From assembly GCF_004137255.1 (NCBI RefSeq), contig NZ_SDWT01000003.1, positions 124,001 through 188,000 of the forward strand: a stretch of DNA of 64,000 bases, given 5' to 3'. Origin of the DNA: Nocardioides oleivorans (lineage in GTDB: Bacteria > Actinomycetota > Actinomycetes > Propionibacteriales > Nocardioidaceae). The notes under the pieces are model-generated. The model made no database searches. It had not been told where the DNA came from and saw nothing but the letters and a program-made list of their open reading frames with translations. Shown here one piece after another: positions 52,614-61,403 of the stretch. Position numbers and translations under genes: made by a program. How positions within the stretch are numbered: position 1 is the stretch's first letter; each line of letters opens with the position of its first letter.

Positions 52614-54881
52614 GTGCTCGACCTCCGCGCGGTCGCCCTCGGCGTCGGCGCCTGGGCAGGAGCGCTCCTGGTCCTCGTGCTGCCGGGACGCGTGGCGCTC
52701 GCGGCCGTGGTGGGGATCGTCGCGGGCGCCGGCCTGCTCGTCGTACGCCGCGCGCTGGCCGCCGCGTGGCTCGGCCCGGTCGCCGCGCTGGCCGCCGTCG
52801 CCGGGGTCGCGGCGCTCCAGCTGACCCTGGTCGCCACGTCACCGCTCGCGGTGCTGGCCGAGGACGGCGCGGTCGTCACGCTGCGGCTCGAGGTCACCTC
52901 CGACGTCCGGGTCGTGGCCGGGCAGTACGGCGACCTCCAGGTCGCGCAGGCCGACGTGACGCGGGTGGAGGGCCGCGGCACGGCCTGGACGCTCGACGCG
53001 CCGGTCGTCGTGATGGCCGGCGAGGAGTGGCCCCGCCCGGCCCTCGGCACGACGCTCGAGACCACGGCGAGGCTGGTGCCCGCCGACGACGACGTGGCGG
53101 CGCTGGTCCGCCCGACGGGCGACCCGCGCGTGGTCGCCGAGCCGGACGTGTGGTGGGACGCCGCAGCAGCCGTACGACGATCGGTGCGCGCCTCCGTCGC
53201 CGGCCGGGACGCCGACGCGCGCGAGCTGGTGCCGGCGCTCGTGGTGGGCGACGACGGCGGCCTGGACGAGGCGCTCGCCGACGACTTCCGCACGACCGGC
53301 CTCACCCACCTCCTCGCGGTCAGCGGCACGAACCTCACGCTGGTCGTCGGGTTCGTGATCATCCTCGGCCGGTGGCTCGGGGTGCGCGGCCGCTGGCTCC
53401 ACGTGCTCGCCGCGCTGGGGATCGCCGGCTTCGTGATGACGGCCCGCGCCGAGCCCAGCGTCGTACGAGCGGCGGCGATGGGCACCGTCGCGCTCATCGG
53501 GATGGGCGCCAACGGCCGGTCCCGCGGCACCCGGTGCCTCGGCGTGGCGGTGCTCGGGCTGCTGCTCGTCTCGCCGTCGCTGGCGGTGTCGGCGGGCTTC
53601 GCGCTGTCGGCGCTCGCGACCGGCGGGATCCTGCTGCTCGCACCCGTGTGGCGGGACGCGCTGGCGCGCTGGACGCCGCGCTGGGTCGCCGAGGCCGTCT
53701 CGGTGCCGCTGGCCGCGCAGGTCGCCTGCACGCCGGTGGTCGCCGCGCTGTCGGGGCAGGTGAGCCTGGTCGCCGTGGCCGCCAACCTGCTGGCGGCACC
53801 AGCCGTCGCGCCGGCGACGGTGCTCGGGCTGACCGGAGGCCTCCTCGGGCTGGTCTGGGCGCCGCTCGGCGTGCTCGTGGCGGCGCCGGCCGCGTGGTCG
53901 GCCGGCTGGATCATCTCGGTCGCACGCCGGGGCGCCGACGTACCGACCGCGGCCGTGGACTGGGGCACCGGACCGGTCGCGCTCGTGGTCCTGACCGTGC
54001 TGTGCGTGCTGTCGGTCCCGCTGGCGCCGCGGCTGCTCCGTCGCCCCGGCACGACGCTCGCCTGCACCGGCCTGCTCGTCGTGGTGATGCTGGTCCGGCC
54101 TCCGTCACCGGGCTGGCCACCGGCCGGCTGGGTCGTCGCGATGTGCGACGTCGGGCAGGGCGACGGGCTCGTGCTGCGTGCCGGACCCCGGTCGGCGGTG
54201 GTCGTCGACGCCGGTCCGGACCCCGCGCTGATGGACGCCTGCCTCGACCGGCTGCGGATCTCCGAGGTCCCGCTCGTGGTGCTGACGCACTTCCACGCCG
54301 ACCACGTGGACGGGCTCGCTGGTGTGTACGACGACCGCGCGGTGGCCGCCGTCGAGTCGACCTGGCTGCTGGAGCCGGCGGACGGCCTGCGGACGGTCGA
54401 GGAGGCGGTGGGCGGCGACCCCGGCGTGGCGGCGTACGGCGAGACGCGGAGGTTCGGCGAGGTGACGCTCCAGGCCGTCTGGCCCGAGCCGGGCGGCAGC
54501 GTGGGCGACGCCGGCGAGAGCGGACCCAACAACGCCAGTGTCGTGCTGGTCGCCGAGGTCGAGGGCGTCCGGGTCCTGCTCACCGGGGACGTGGAGCCGT
54601 CCGCCCAACGGTCGCTGGCGCGCGACCTCTCCGGCCTGCACGTCGACGTGCTGAAGGTCCCCCACCACGGCAGCCGGCACCAGGACCTCGACTGGCTCAC
54701 CTCGCTCGGTGCGCGGATCTCGCTGGTGTCGGTGGGGGAGGACAACGACTACGGGCACCCGGCGCCCGACCTCCTCGCCGCCCTCACCACGGCCGGCTCC
54801 CGGGTGTGGCGCACCGACGTCTCCGGCGACGTCGTCGTGGTGGTCACCGACGGCGGCGTCGGTGTCGTGGGTCGCGGATAG
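52614..54881 (+). CDS. comEC: ComEC/Rec2 DNA-uptake channel
   Basis: 755 residues. N-terminal membrane helices, the Competence domain (LLAVSGTNLTLVVGFVIILGR), and a C-terminal metallo-beta-lactamase domain starting around 510 with VCDVGQGDG-like MCDVGQGDGLVL, then LTHFHADHVDGLAGV (~557-571) and VPHHGSRHQD. It forms the inner-membrane channel for transforming DNA. GTG 52614 is 4 bp after comEA, so one operon. Whether this strain is competent is unknown; comEB-type and pilus genes are not in view. Confidence 0.93.
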   Translation: MLDLRAVALGVGAWAGALLVLVLPGRVALAAVVGIVAGAGLLVVRRALAAAWLGPVAALAAVAGVAALQLTLVATSPLAVLAEDGAVVTLRLEVTSDVRVVAGQYGDLQVAQADVTRVEGRGTAWTLDAPVVVMAGEEWPRPALGTTLETTARLVPADDDVAALVRPTGDPRVVAEPDVWWDAAAAVRRSVRASVAGRDADARELVPALVVGDDGGLDEALADDFRTTGLTHLLAVSGTNLTLVVGFVIILGRWLGVRGRWLHVLAALGIAGFVMTARAEPSVVRAAAMGTVALIGMGANGRSRGTRCLGVAVLGLLLVSPSLAVSAGFALSALATGGILLLAPVWRDALARWTPRWVAEAVSVPLAAQVACTPVVAALSGQVSLVAVAANLLAAPAVAPATVLGLTGGLLGLVWAPLGVLVAAPAAWSAGWIISVARRGADVPTAAVDWGTGPVALVVLTVLCVLSVPLAPRLLRRPGTTLACTGLLVVVMLVRPPSPGWPPAGWVVAMCDVGQGDGLVLRAGPRSAVVVDAGPDPALMDACLDRLRISEVPLVVLTHFHADHVDGLAGVYDDRAVAAVESTWLLEPADGLRTVEEAVGGDPGVAAYGETRRFGEVTLQAVWPEPGGSVGDAGESGPNNASVVLVAEVEGVRVLLTGDVEPSAQRSLARDLSGLHVDVLKVPHHGSRHQDLDWLTSLGARISLVSVGEDNDYGHPAPDLLAALTTAGSRVWRTDVSGDVVVVVTDGGVGVVGRG

Positions 54882-54893
54882 AGTTCGGGGACC

Positions 54894-55880
54894 ATGGCAC
54901 GCACCCCCTCAGCCGCCCAGGTCCTCGGCCACGTCGTCCTCGTGACGGGCAAGGAGGAGTACCTCTCCGCGCGCACCGTTGAGTCGGTCCGCGAGGCGGT
55001 CCGCGCGCACGACGCCGATGCCGAGCTGGCCGAGTCGGCAGCCTCCGACCTGACCCTCGCGTCCCTCGGCGAGATGTCCGCGCCGTCGCTGTTCTCCTCC
55101 ATCCGCTGCGTCATGGTGCGCGGCCTCGAGGACCTGCCCGACGAGTCCGTGGACGGGCTGCTCGCCTACTGCGCGGCCCCGGTCGAGGACGTCGCCCTGG
55201 TCCTGGTCCACTCCGGTGGGCAGAAGGGCAGCGGCGTGCTCACCAAGCTGCGCAAGCTCGGCGCGGTCACCGAGGTGAAGTCCGAGGAGATCCGGGCCAG
55301 CGAGATGCCGGGCTTCGTCACCTCCGAGGTCGCCTCCCACGGCGCGCGGATCGACTCCGACGCGGCCGCCTTCCTCGTGCAGGCGGTCGGCACCGACCTG
55401 CGCTCGCTGGCGGCCGCGGCCGACCAGCTCACCAACGACTTCCACGGCGAGCAGCTGACCATCGACAAGGTCCAGCGCTACTTCGGCGGCCGGGCCGAGG
55501 CCAAGTCGTTCACCGTGGCCGACGCCGCCTTCGCCGGCCGTCGGGCGGTGGCCCTGGAGGAGCTGCGCTGGGCCCTCGACGCCGGCACCTCGCCGGTGCT
55601 GGTGACCTCGGCGATGGCGGCCTCCGCTCGCAGCCTGGCGCGCTACCTCGGTGCCCCGCGTGGGGCCCGCGACGCCGACCTCGCCCGCGACCTCGGCGTG
55701 CCGCCATGGAAGGTCCGCACGGTGCGCGACCAGTCCCGCTCGTGGAGCCCCGAGGGGATCGCGCAGGCGGTGCGGGCGGTCGCTCACGCCGACGCCGACA
55801 TCAAGGGCCAGGCGCACGACGCGTCCTACACGCTCGAGCGGCTCGTGCTCACGGTCGCCGGACTGCGCGAGGGCCGCTGA
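54894..55880 (+). CDS. holA: DNA polymerase III delta subunit
   Basis: 328 residues. Clamp-loader subunit that opens the beta sliding clamp. VLVTGKEEYLSARTVESVREAV at the N-terminus, the SLFSSIRCVMVRGLEDL strand, and AVGTDLRSLAAAADQLTNDFHGEQLTIDKVQRYFGGRAEAKSFTVADAAFAGRR are diagnostic. TAGAGT (54879-54884), which overlaps the comEC stop, lies 9 bases upstream of ATG 54894. No Shine-Dalgarno. Confidence 0.93.
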   Translation: MARTPSAAQVLGHVVLVTGKEEYLSARTVESVREAVRAHDADAELAESAASDLTLASLGEMSAPSLFSSIRCVMVRGLEDLPDESVDGLLAYCAAPVEDVALVLVHSGGQKGSGVLTKLRKLGAVTEVKSEEIRASEMPGFVTSEVASHGARIDSDAAAFLVQAVGTDLRSLAAAADQLTNDFHGEQLTIDKVQRYFGGRAEAKSFTVADAAFAGRRAVALEELRWALDAGTSPVLVTSAMAASARSLARYLGAPRGARDADLARDLGVPPWKVRTVRDQSRSWSPEGIAQAVRAVAHADADIKGQAHDASYTLERLVLTVAGLREGR

Positions 55881-55907
55881 CCCCGGGGCGTCGCCCCCGG
55901 AAATGCG

Positions 55908-55934
55908 GAACACCCGCCACGAGGGCGGGTGTTC
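55908..55934. terminator. Bidirectional terminator between holA and rpsT
   Basis: GAACACCCGCC (55908-55918) pairs with GGCGGGTGTTC (55924-55934) over a 5-base loop between two convergent genes. Confidence 0.8.
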
Positions 55935-55964
55935 GGCGTGAAGCGTCGAGCAGAAGGGCCAGCC

Positions 55965-56225
55965 TCAGAGGGAGGCGGTCTTCTTGGCGATCGACGACTT
56001 GCGGTTGGCGGCCTGGTTGGCGTGGATGACGCCCTTCGAGGCGGCCTTGTCGAGGGCCTTCATGGCGTCGCGACCGGCAGCGGCAGCGGCGTCCTTGTCG
56101 CCGGCCTCGGAGAGCTCACGGAACTTGCGGACCGCGGTCTTGAGGCGCGACTTGACGGCCTGGTTGCGCTGGCGCGCCTTCTCGTTCTGCTTGTTGCGCT
56201 TGATCTGGGACTTGATGTTCGCCAC
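55965..56225 (-). CDS. rpsT: 30S ribosomal protein bS20
   Basis: 86 residues, highly basic, with ANIKSQIKRNKQNEKARQRN and the C-terminal GVIHANQAANRKSSIAKK. It binds 16S rRNA. GTG 56225 is the start, preceded by GAGGAT; the non-ATG start is common for rpsT and may be part of its autocontrol. A -10-like TAGTGT at 56345-56340 predicts a leader of about 110 bases. Orientation opposite to holA is the usual actinobacterial arrangement. Confidence 0.97.
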   Translation of the reverse strand: MANIKSQIKRNKQNEKARQRNQAVKSRLKTAVRKFRELSEAGDKDAAAAAGRDAMKALDKAASKGVIHANQAANRKSSIAKKTASL

Positions 56226-56357
56226 GTGTGGATCCTCAAATGCTCGAACTGGTCTGGAATGGAAGTCTGTGCCTGTCGGCTGCCTGGCAATCTCCCAGCC
56301 GAGACGGGTGGGCGACGGGTGCCGGACATGCAGGGAGGAACACTACCGTCCGGCCTC

Positions 56358-56380
56358 GCGCACGCCCAAATCGCGTGCGC
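56358..56380 (-). terminator. Terminator hairpin after phosphotransferase genes
   Basis: GCGCACGC (56358-56365) pairs with GCGTGCGC (56373-56380) over a 7-base loop, just downstream of the phosphotransferase stop and upstream of the rpsT promoter. Confidence 0.55.
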
Positions 56381-56394
56381 CCGCTCGGGACGGC

Positions 56395-57339
56395 TCAGCG
56401 ACCCGTGCGTCGGGCCACTGCGTCGATCATGCGCCGCGACTCCGTCCGGCGGAAATCGTTGAGCGTCGGGAGGTTGACGTCGACGGCCGTCACCGAGCGT
56501 ACGGCGAGGTGCGCGCCGAACCCGGCGAGGAACGCGGTCACCACCTCGTCGCCGGCCGTGGCCAGGTCGGGGGAGGACCGGATCGAGGCGTCGAACCAGG
56601 CGTCATCGAGGCGTTCCATGCGCGCCAGCAGGGCATCGACCCAGGCCGGCCCGCGTGCCGCCATGCCCCAGTCGACGAAGACCACCTCGCCGCTCGTTCG
56701 GCGCAGGAGGTTGTCGATCCGGACGTCCCAGTGCACCAGCTGGGCCGGCGCCGTCCCGGCCTGTGCGCGGAGCACGTCCGCCCATCCGTGCCTCCCGTCC
56801 CGCAGCCAGTCCGGGACCGGCGTCTCGGAGGGCGTCGACGGCAGCGCGTCGAGGGTGTCGGCCCACAGCCGGAACCGCTCGTGGACGTCGACGAGCCTCA
56901 CCGTCGGCGGCTCGCCCCGCTCGCGCAGCACGGCGGACAGCCGGTCGGCTCCGCGGAGGACCGCCCCGAGCTCGGTGTCGTCGGCGAAGTCGGGGTGGCG
57001 GCCCTCGACGTCCTCGATCAGCAGCGCGACCCACGCCCCGTCGTCGTACGACGCCAGCAGGCGGGCCCACAGCTCGTGCGCGCCCAGGTGCGAGAGGACC
57101 GCGACCTCGCGGCGGAAGAGGTGCGGGGTGTCCGGGTTGAGCTCCGCGCCGACGGCCTTCAGGAAGGCGCGGGTGCCGTCGGCGCAGGTCAGCCTGGTCG
57201 CGCAGCCCGGGGACATCCCGCCCACCTGCTCCGCCGTCGCGACGACGGGTGAGCCGAGTGCCTCCTCCACCCAGCGGCGCACGGCGGCCGGCACGGCCTC
57301 GAAGGGGAGCCGCACGCCGACCGCGCGCGGCGCCGTCAC
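56395..57339 (-). CDS. Aminoglycoside-phosphotransferase-fold protein
   Basis: 314 residues, APH/choline kinase fold. Brenner motif VHWDVRIDNLL (catalytic Asp) and FVDWG (metal-binding Asp) are intact, with PSPGCATRL-like MSPGCATRLTCADG as the ATP loop. Substrate unknown; such genes rarely give antibiotic resistance. GTG 57339 is chosen because it overlaps the upstream TGA (GTGA); the frame is open to ATG 57375. It is paired with a second phosphotransferase gene of similar design, so the two may be duplicates. Confidence 0.82.
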   Translation of the reverse strand: MTAPRAVGVRLPFEAVPAAVRRWVEEALGSPVVATAEQVGGMSPGCATRLTCADGTRAFLKAVGAELNPDTPHLFRREVAVLSHLGAHELWARLLASYDDGAWVALLIEDVEGRHPDFADDTELGAVLRGADRLSAVLRERGEPPTVRLVDVHERFRLWADTLDALPSTPSETPVPDWLRDGRHGWADVLRAQAGTAPAQLVHWDVRIDNLLRRTSGEVVFVDWGMAARGPAWVDALLARMERLDDAWFDASIRSSPDLATAGDEVVTAFLAGFGAHLAVRSVTAVDVNLPTLNDFRRTESRRMIDAVARRTGR

Positions 57340-58295
57340 GACCAGCCCCGGCGCTCCGCGAGCCAGTCCCAGCACACGTCGCCCTGCCAGCGCTGGTGGT
57401 CACGGAGGTGCGGTGAGGTCGGCGGGACCGGCAGCTCGCACTGGGTCAGGAAGTAGCCGACGTAGAGCGCGAGGTTGATGTCGTACGCCTCGGGGTCGAC
57501 GTCGCGGAGCAGCCGGCGCGAGGCGATCACCGCGTCGACGTCGACACCCTCGCCACGGGGGCCGATCAGGGCTGCGAAGGAGTCGAACCAGGCCGCGCCG
57601 CGCACCGGCCAGTTCCAGTCGCAGACCAACGCCCGGCCGTCGGAGTCGATGATCACGTTGTCCGAGCGGATGTCGGTGTGGACGACGGTGTCCCCGCCGA
57701 CGACCTCGGTGTAGCGGCGGGCCAGCGCCTCGGCCTCCGCGAGGTGGGCCGCGTCGAGGTCGGTGCGGTGCTCGCGCAGCGAGGTCCAGCCCTCGACGAG
57801 GGGCGCGAAGTCGGCGGCGGCGGTGTCGAGGGCCAGCCCGGCAGGGGGCGGGGTGAGCGCGTCGGCGGCCTGCTCCAGGGAGTCGAGCACGGCGTCGAGC
57901 TCGTCGACCTGCCACGGTCGCTGCGGCGCCCGCCCGGCGACGTACTCGATGCCGAGCACGACCCAGTCGTCGTCGAGCTGCCACAGCAGGCGGGGCGCCG
58001 GGACGGAGCGGGGGAGGGCGGCGAGCTTGCGCGCCTCCTCGCGGTAGGAGTCGGCGAACATCTTCTGTGCCTTGACCGACGCGGCCTTCACGAAGTGTCG
58101 CGACCCGTCCTTGCAGACCAGCACGGAGGCGAAGCCCGGGGTGAACCCGCTCGTCTGGGAGATCGCCGACACCACCGGGGAGCCGCACTTGCGCTCGATG
58201 TACGCGCGCAGGTTCGGCGGGAGGAAGGCCCACTCGAGCCGGCGCGCGGTCTTGCCGTGGGGTGCGGGGTAGGAGGCGAGCGGCTGGCGGGGCAT
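57336..58295 (-). CDS. Aminoglycoside-phosphotransferase-fold protein
   Basis: 319 residues. Same fold: TSGFTPGFASVLVCKDGSRHFVKAA as ATP loop, VHTDIRSDNVI (catalytic Asp) and VCDWNWP (metal Asp). Shares the order and several motifs with the next gene (GSPVV, xDIR/xDVRxDN, RGAAW/RGPAW), supporting an ancient tandem duplication. ATG 58295 has GGAAGGAT upstream. The phosphoryl acceptor is unknown. Confidence 0.83.
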   Translation of the reverse strand: MPRQPLASYPAPHGKTARRLEWAFLPPNLRAYIERKCGSPVVSAISQTSGFTPGFASVLVCKDGSRHFVKAASVKAQKMFADSYREEARKLAALPRSVPAPRLLWQLDDDWVVLGIEYVAGRAPQRPWQVDELDAVLDSLEQAADALTPPPAGLALDTAAADFAPLVEGWTSLREHRTDLDAAHLAEAEALARRYTEVVGGDTVVHTDIRSDNVIIDSDGRALVCDWNWPVRGAAWFDSFAALIGPRGEGVDVDAVIASRRLLRDVDPEAYDINLALYVGYFLTQCELPVPPTSPHLRDHQRWQGDVCWDWLAERRGWS

Positions 58296-58379
58296 GGCGC
58301 AATCCTTCCCCACGCGGCCTCGCGCCGACGACGGGATATCGGGTGGAGGCGGGTGACGGCGCACAGGGACACTGGTGCC

Positions 58380-58910
58380 ATGCCCGAGCTCGTGCTGCCC
58401 ACCGCCGATGTCCGAGCCTCCTTCCTCGAGGCGATGGACGAGTTCGTCGCCGAAGGGGTCGATCGCAGCCAGACGGCGGCCTGGATCGACGTGCACGCGC
58501 CGGGGTGGACCGAGCCGGAGCGGTTCGAGGCGTTCGTCGAGGCGGTGAGGGCCGACGCGAGGCCCGACAGCCCGCGCCCCGACTGGCACGTGCCGTGCAC
58601 GACGCTGTGGTGGATCGACGGCACGGACTACCTCGGACGGCTGGCCATCCGTCACGTCCTCAACGACTTCCTGCTCGACGTCGGCGGGCACATCGGCTAC
58701 GACGTGCGCCCCACCCGTCGCCGCGAGGGCCACGCGACCGCCATGCTCCGGGCGGCGCTGCCGTGGGCCGCGCAGCTCGGGATCGACCCGGCGCTGGTCA
58801 CCTGCGACGTCGACAACCACGGGTCGACCAAGGTCATCGAGGCGGCCGGCGGCGAGCTCGAGGACGTGCGCGGGGTCAAGCGCCGCTACTGGGTACCCAC
58901 TTCGGGATAG
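58380..58910 (+). CDS. GNAT family N-acetyltransferase
   Basis: 176 residues. GNAT core in the second half: LAIRHVLNDFLLDVGGHIGYDVRPTRRREGHATAMLRAAL (acetyl-CoA loop RRREGHA) and VTCDVDNHGSTKVIEAAGG. Acceptor unknown. ATG 58380 was selected; no Shine-Dalgarno, GACACT is 6 bases upstream. Divergent from the phosphotransferase pair with 84 bp between. Confidence 0.82.
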   Translation: MPELVLPTADVRASFLEAMDEFVAEGVDRSQTAAWIDVHAPGWTEPERFEAFVEAVRADARPDSPRPDWHVPCTTLWWIDGTDYLGRLAIRHVLNDFLLDVGGHIGYDVRPTRRREGHATAMLRAALPWAAQLGIDPALVTCDVDNHGSTKVIEAAGGELEDVRGVKRRYWVPTSG

Positions 58911-58938
58911 GCCGCCGGCGGGGGCCCGTGGACATCCA

Positions 58939-58980
58939 TTGACAGTGCTGCCGGGCGAGCGGAAGGTGATGTATGTCACA
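58939..58980 (+). promoter_or_regulatory. Candidate CRP-type site upstream of beta-glucosidase gene
   Basis: GGTGA-TGTATG-TCACA (58965-58980) fits TGTGA-N6-TCACA with one mismatch. A TTGACA lies at 58939-58944, but no good -10 is found at normal spacing. Confidence 0.45.
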
Positions 58981-59039
58981 CCTGCGCTCGGGCAGGTTCC
59001 CGTCCGGGCTCGGCTCCTCCGACCCCCGGGAGACACCCC

Positions 59040-61403
59040 ATGGCGCGCACCGAACGCCGCACCCTCGCCGTCGTCGCATCCGTCGGCCTCACCCTCGCCC
59101 TCGCCACGGGGGCGCTCGCCGCGCGCGGCCTGAGCGACGACGAGGAGGCGCTCGCGCCGACCCGAGGCAGGCCCAGCGCGGGCATCGAGCGCAAGGTCGA
59201 CGCGCTGCTGGCCCGGATGACGACGAAGGAGAAGCTGCAGCAGGTGCAGCTGCTCTCCGACGGCCAGGTCACCGACGCCGACGCCAGGGCGGGGGTGGGC
59301 TCGGTCTTCAGCCTCGTCGACGCCGAGAGGATCAACCACTTCCAGCGCGTCGCGGTCGAGCAGTCCCGGCTGGGCATCCCCATCCTCTTCGCCTACGACA
59401 CCGTCCACGGCTACCGCACGGTCTTCCCGGTGCCGCTGGGCGCCGCGAGCTCCTTCGACCCCGAGGTCGCGAGCGCCGACGCCGAGGTGGGGGCTCGCGA
59501 GTCGGCCATCCAGGGCATCAAGCAGGTCTACAGCCCGATGGTCGACGTCTCGCACGAGCCGCGGTGGGGCCGCATCGTCGAGGGCGCGGGCGAGGACCCG
59601 TACCTCGGGTCGGTCATGGGCGCCGCACGCGTGAAGGGCGCCCAGGGCACCGACTACAGCCGGCCCGACAAGGTCGTCTCGAGCGTCAAGCACTACGTCG
59701 CCTACGGCGAGGCCGAGGGAGGCCGCGACTACAACACCACCGACCTGTCGGAGTCGCGGCTGCGCAACCTCTACCTCCCGCCGTTCAAGGCGGCGATCGA
59801 CGCAGGGGCCGACACGGTGATGTGCTCGTTCAACTCGATCAACGGCGTGCCCGGGTGCGCGAACAAGTACACCGAGACCGACATCCTCAAGAAGGAGTGG
59901 GGCTTCGACGGCTTCATCGAGAGCGACTACACCGCCGTCGCCGAGCTCCGGGCCTGCCCGCCGGTCACGCCCGACGAGGGTCCCTGCGGGCACGGCGTCG
60001 CCGCTGACGGCCCGCAGGCGGGTGCCGCGGCGCTGATGGCCGGCACCGACTCGGAGATGGTGAGCACCAACATCCGCGACTACGGCGAGCAGCTGCTCGC
60101 GACCCGGCAGATCACCATGAAGCGGCTCGACGACGCCGTCCGGCGGATCCTGCGGGTCAAGTTCCGCGCCGGCCTGTTCGACCACCCGTACGTCGACGTG
60201 GCGAAGGCCTCCGACCCGGCCAGCTACGGCAAGCCCGCCGACCTGGCGAGGAGCCGGTGGGCCGCGGGTCGGTCGATGGTCCTGCTGAAGAACGACGGCG
60301 GCGCGCTGCCGCTCGACCCGGCGAGGTCGACCGCCCTCATCGGCCCCTTCGGCGACGAGGTCGACGACGTGCTCGGCCCCTGGCCCGGTCGAGGTGCCGA
60401 CGACCTCGCGCCCGCGCACGTGCCGCTGGTCGAGGGCCTGAGGGCCGCGAGCACCGGCGAGGTGACGTACACCCAGGCGTGCAACCTGGCCCACAGCTTC
60501 GACCCGCCGAACGTCGCGAACCCGCCGCTGACCCCGGAGGACGAGGTGTGCGCCGGTCCCGGTGACGACGGGACGACGATCGACGACGCCGTGGCTGCGG
60601 CGGAGGCGGCCGACCAGGTGGTGCTCGCGCTGGGCGAGAACGCCTACATGAGCGGCGAGGCCAACGCGCGCAGCGAGCTGACCCTGCCGGGGCAGCAGCA
60701 GAAGCTGCTCGACGCCGTGGCGGCCACCGGCAAGCCGGTCGTGGTGGTCCTGCTCAACGGACGGCCGCTCGACCTCAGCGCGGTGCAGGGCAAGGCTGCG
60801 GCGATCCTCGAGGCCTGGTTCCCCGGCACCGAGGGTGGCCACGCGGTCGCCGACGTCCTCTTCGGCACGGTCAACCCGGGCGGCAAGCTGCCCGTCACCT
60901 TCCCGCGCAGGGTCGGCACCGCACCCACCTACTACAACCACGAGCCCACCGGCCGCCCGTGCGACGCCGCGTCCAAGTACAACTCCCGCTACCGCGACCT
61001 CGACACCTGCGCGCCGCTCTACCCCTTCGGCTTCGGGCTGAGCTACACCACCTTCGAGGTCAGCGACCTGCGCCTGAGCCGCAGCTCGGTCCGTCGCGAC
61101 GGCCGGCTCACCGCGTCGATGCAGGTCCGCAACACCGGCAGCGTCGCCGGTGACGAGGTCGCCCAGCTCTACCTGCACGACCCGGTGGCGAGTCTGTCCC
61201 AGCCGGTCCGCCGGCTCCGCGGGTTCCAGCGGGTGAGCCTCGACCCCGGGCAGTCCACGACGGTCACCTTCACGCTCGACGCGAGCGACTTCGGGTTCTA
61301 CGACAACCGGGGGAAGTACGTCGTGGAGCCGGGCCTGATCGAGGTCTACGGCGGGGACTCCTCGGCGGCGGCGATGAAGGCGACCTTCACCGTCACCCGG
61401 TGA
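59040..61403 (+). CDS. bglX: Secreted GH3 beta-glucosidase
   Basis: 787 residues with a signal peptide (LAVVASVGLTLALATGALAA). GH3 N-terminal barrel with nucleophile Asp296 in GFIESDYTAV, KHYVAYG and MCSFNSINGVP; then the C-terminal alpha/beta domain (SMVLLKNDGGALPL, LGENAYMSGEANARSELTLPGQQ) and a fibronectin-III-like domain at the end. It releases glucose from cello- or laminari-oligosaccharides outside the cell. The insertion ACPPVTPDEGPCGHG with two Cys is unusual next to the active site. GGGAG precedes ATG 59040. Confidence 0.9.
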   Translation: MARTERRTLAVVASVGLTLALATGALAARGLSDDEEALAPTRGRPSAGIERKVDALLARMTTKEKLQQVQLLSDGQVTDADARAGVGSVFSLVDAERINHFQRVAVEQSRLGIPILFAYDTVHGYRTVFPVPLGAASSFDPEVASADAEVGARESAIQGIKQVYSPMVDVSHEPRWGRIVEGAGEDPYLGSVMGAARVKGAQGTDYSRPDKVVSSVKHYVAYGEAEGGRDYNTTDLSESRLRNLYLPPFKAAIDAGADTVMCSFNSINGVPGCANKYTETDILKKEWGFDGFIESDYTAVAELRACPPVTPDEGPCGHGVAADGPQAGAAALMAGTDSEMVSTNIRDYGEQLLATRQITMKRLDDAVRRILRVKFRAGLFDHPYVDVAKASDPASYGKPADLARSRWAAGRSMVLLKNDGGALPLDPARSTALIGPFGDEVDDVLGPWPGRGADDLAPAHVPLVEGLRAASTGEVTYTQACNLAHSFDPPNVANPPLTPEDEVCAGPGDDGTTIDDAVAAAEAADQVVLALGENAYMSGEANARSELTLPGQQQKLLDAVAATGKPVVVVLLNGRPLDLSAVQGKAAAILEAWFPGTEGGHAVADVLFGTVNPGGKLPVTFPRRVGTAPTYYNHEPTGRPCDAASKYNSRYRDLDTCAPLYPFGFGLSYTTFEVSDLRLSRSSVRRDGRLTASMQVRNTGSVAGDEVAQLYLHDPVASLSQPVRRLRGFQRVSLDPGQSTTVTFTLDASDFGFYDNRGKYVVEPGLIEVYGGDSSAAAMKATFTVTR

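Noticed and set aside
57336..61178. Long minus-strand frame extending over GNAT and GH3 genes
   Set aside because: Only the part up to ATG 58295 encodes a real protein with a ribosome site; upstream is antisense to clear genes.
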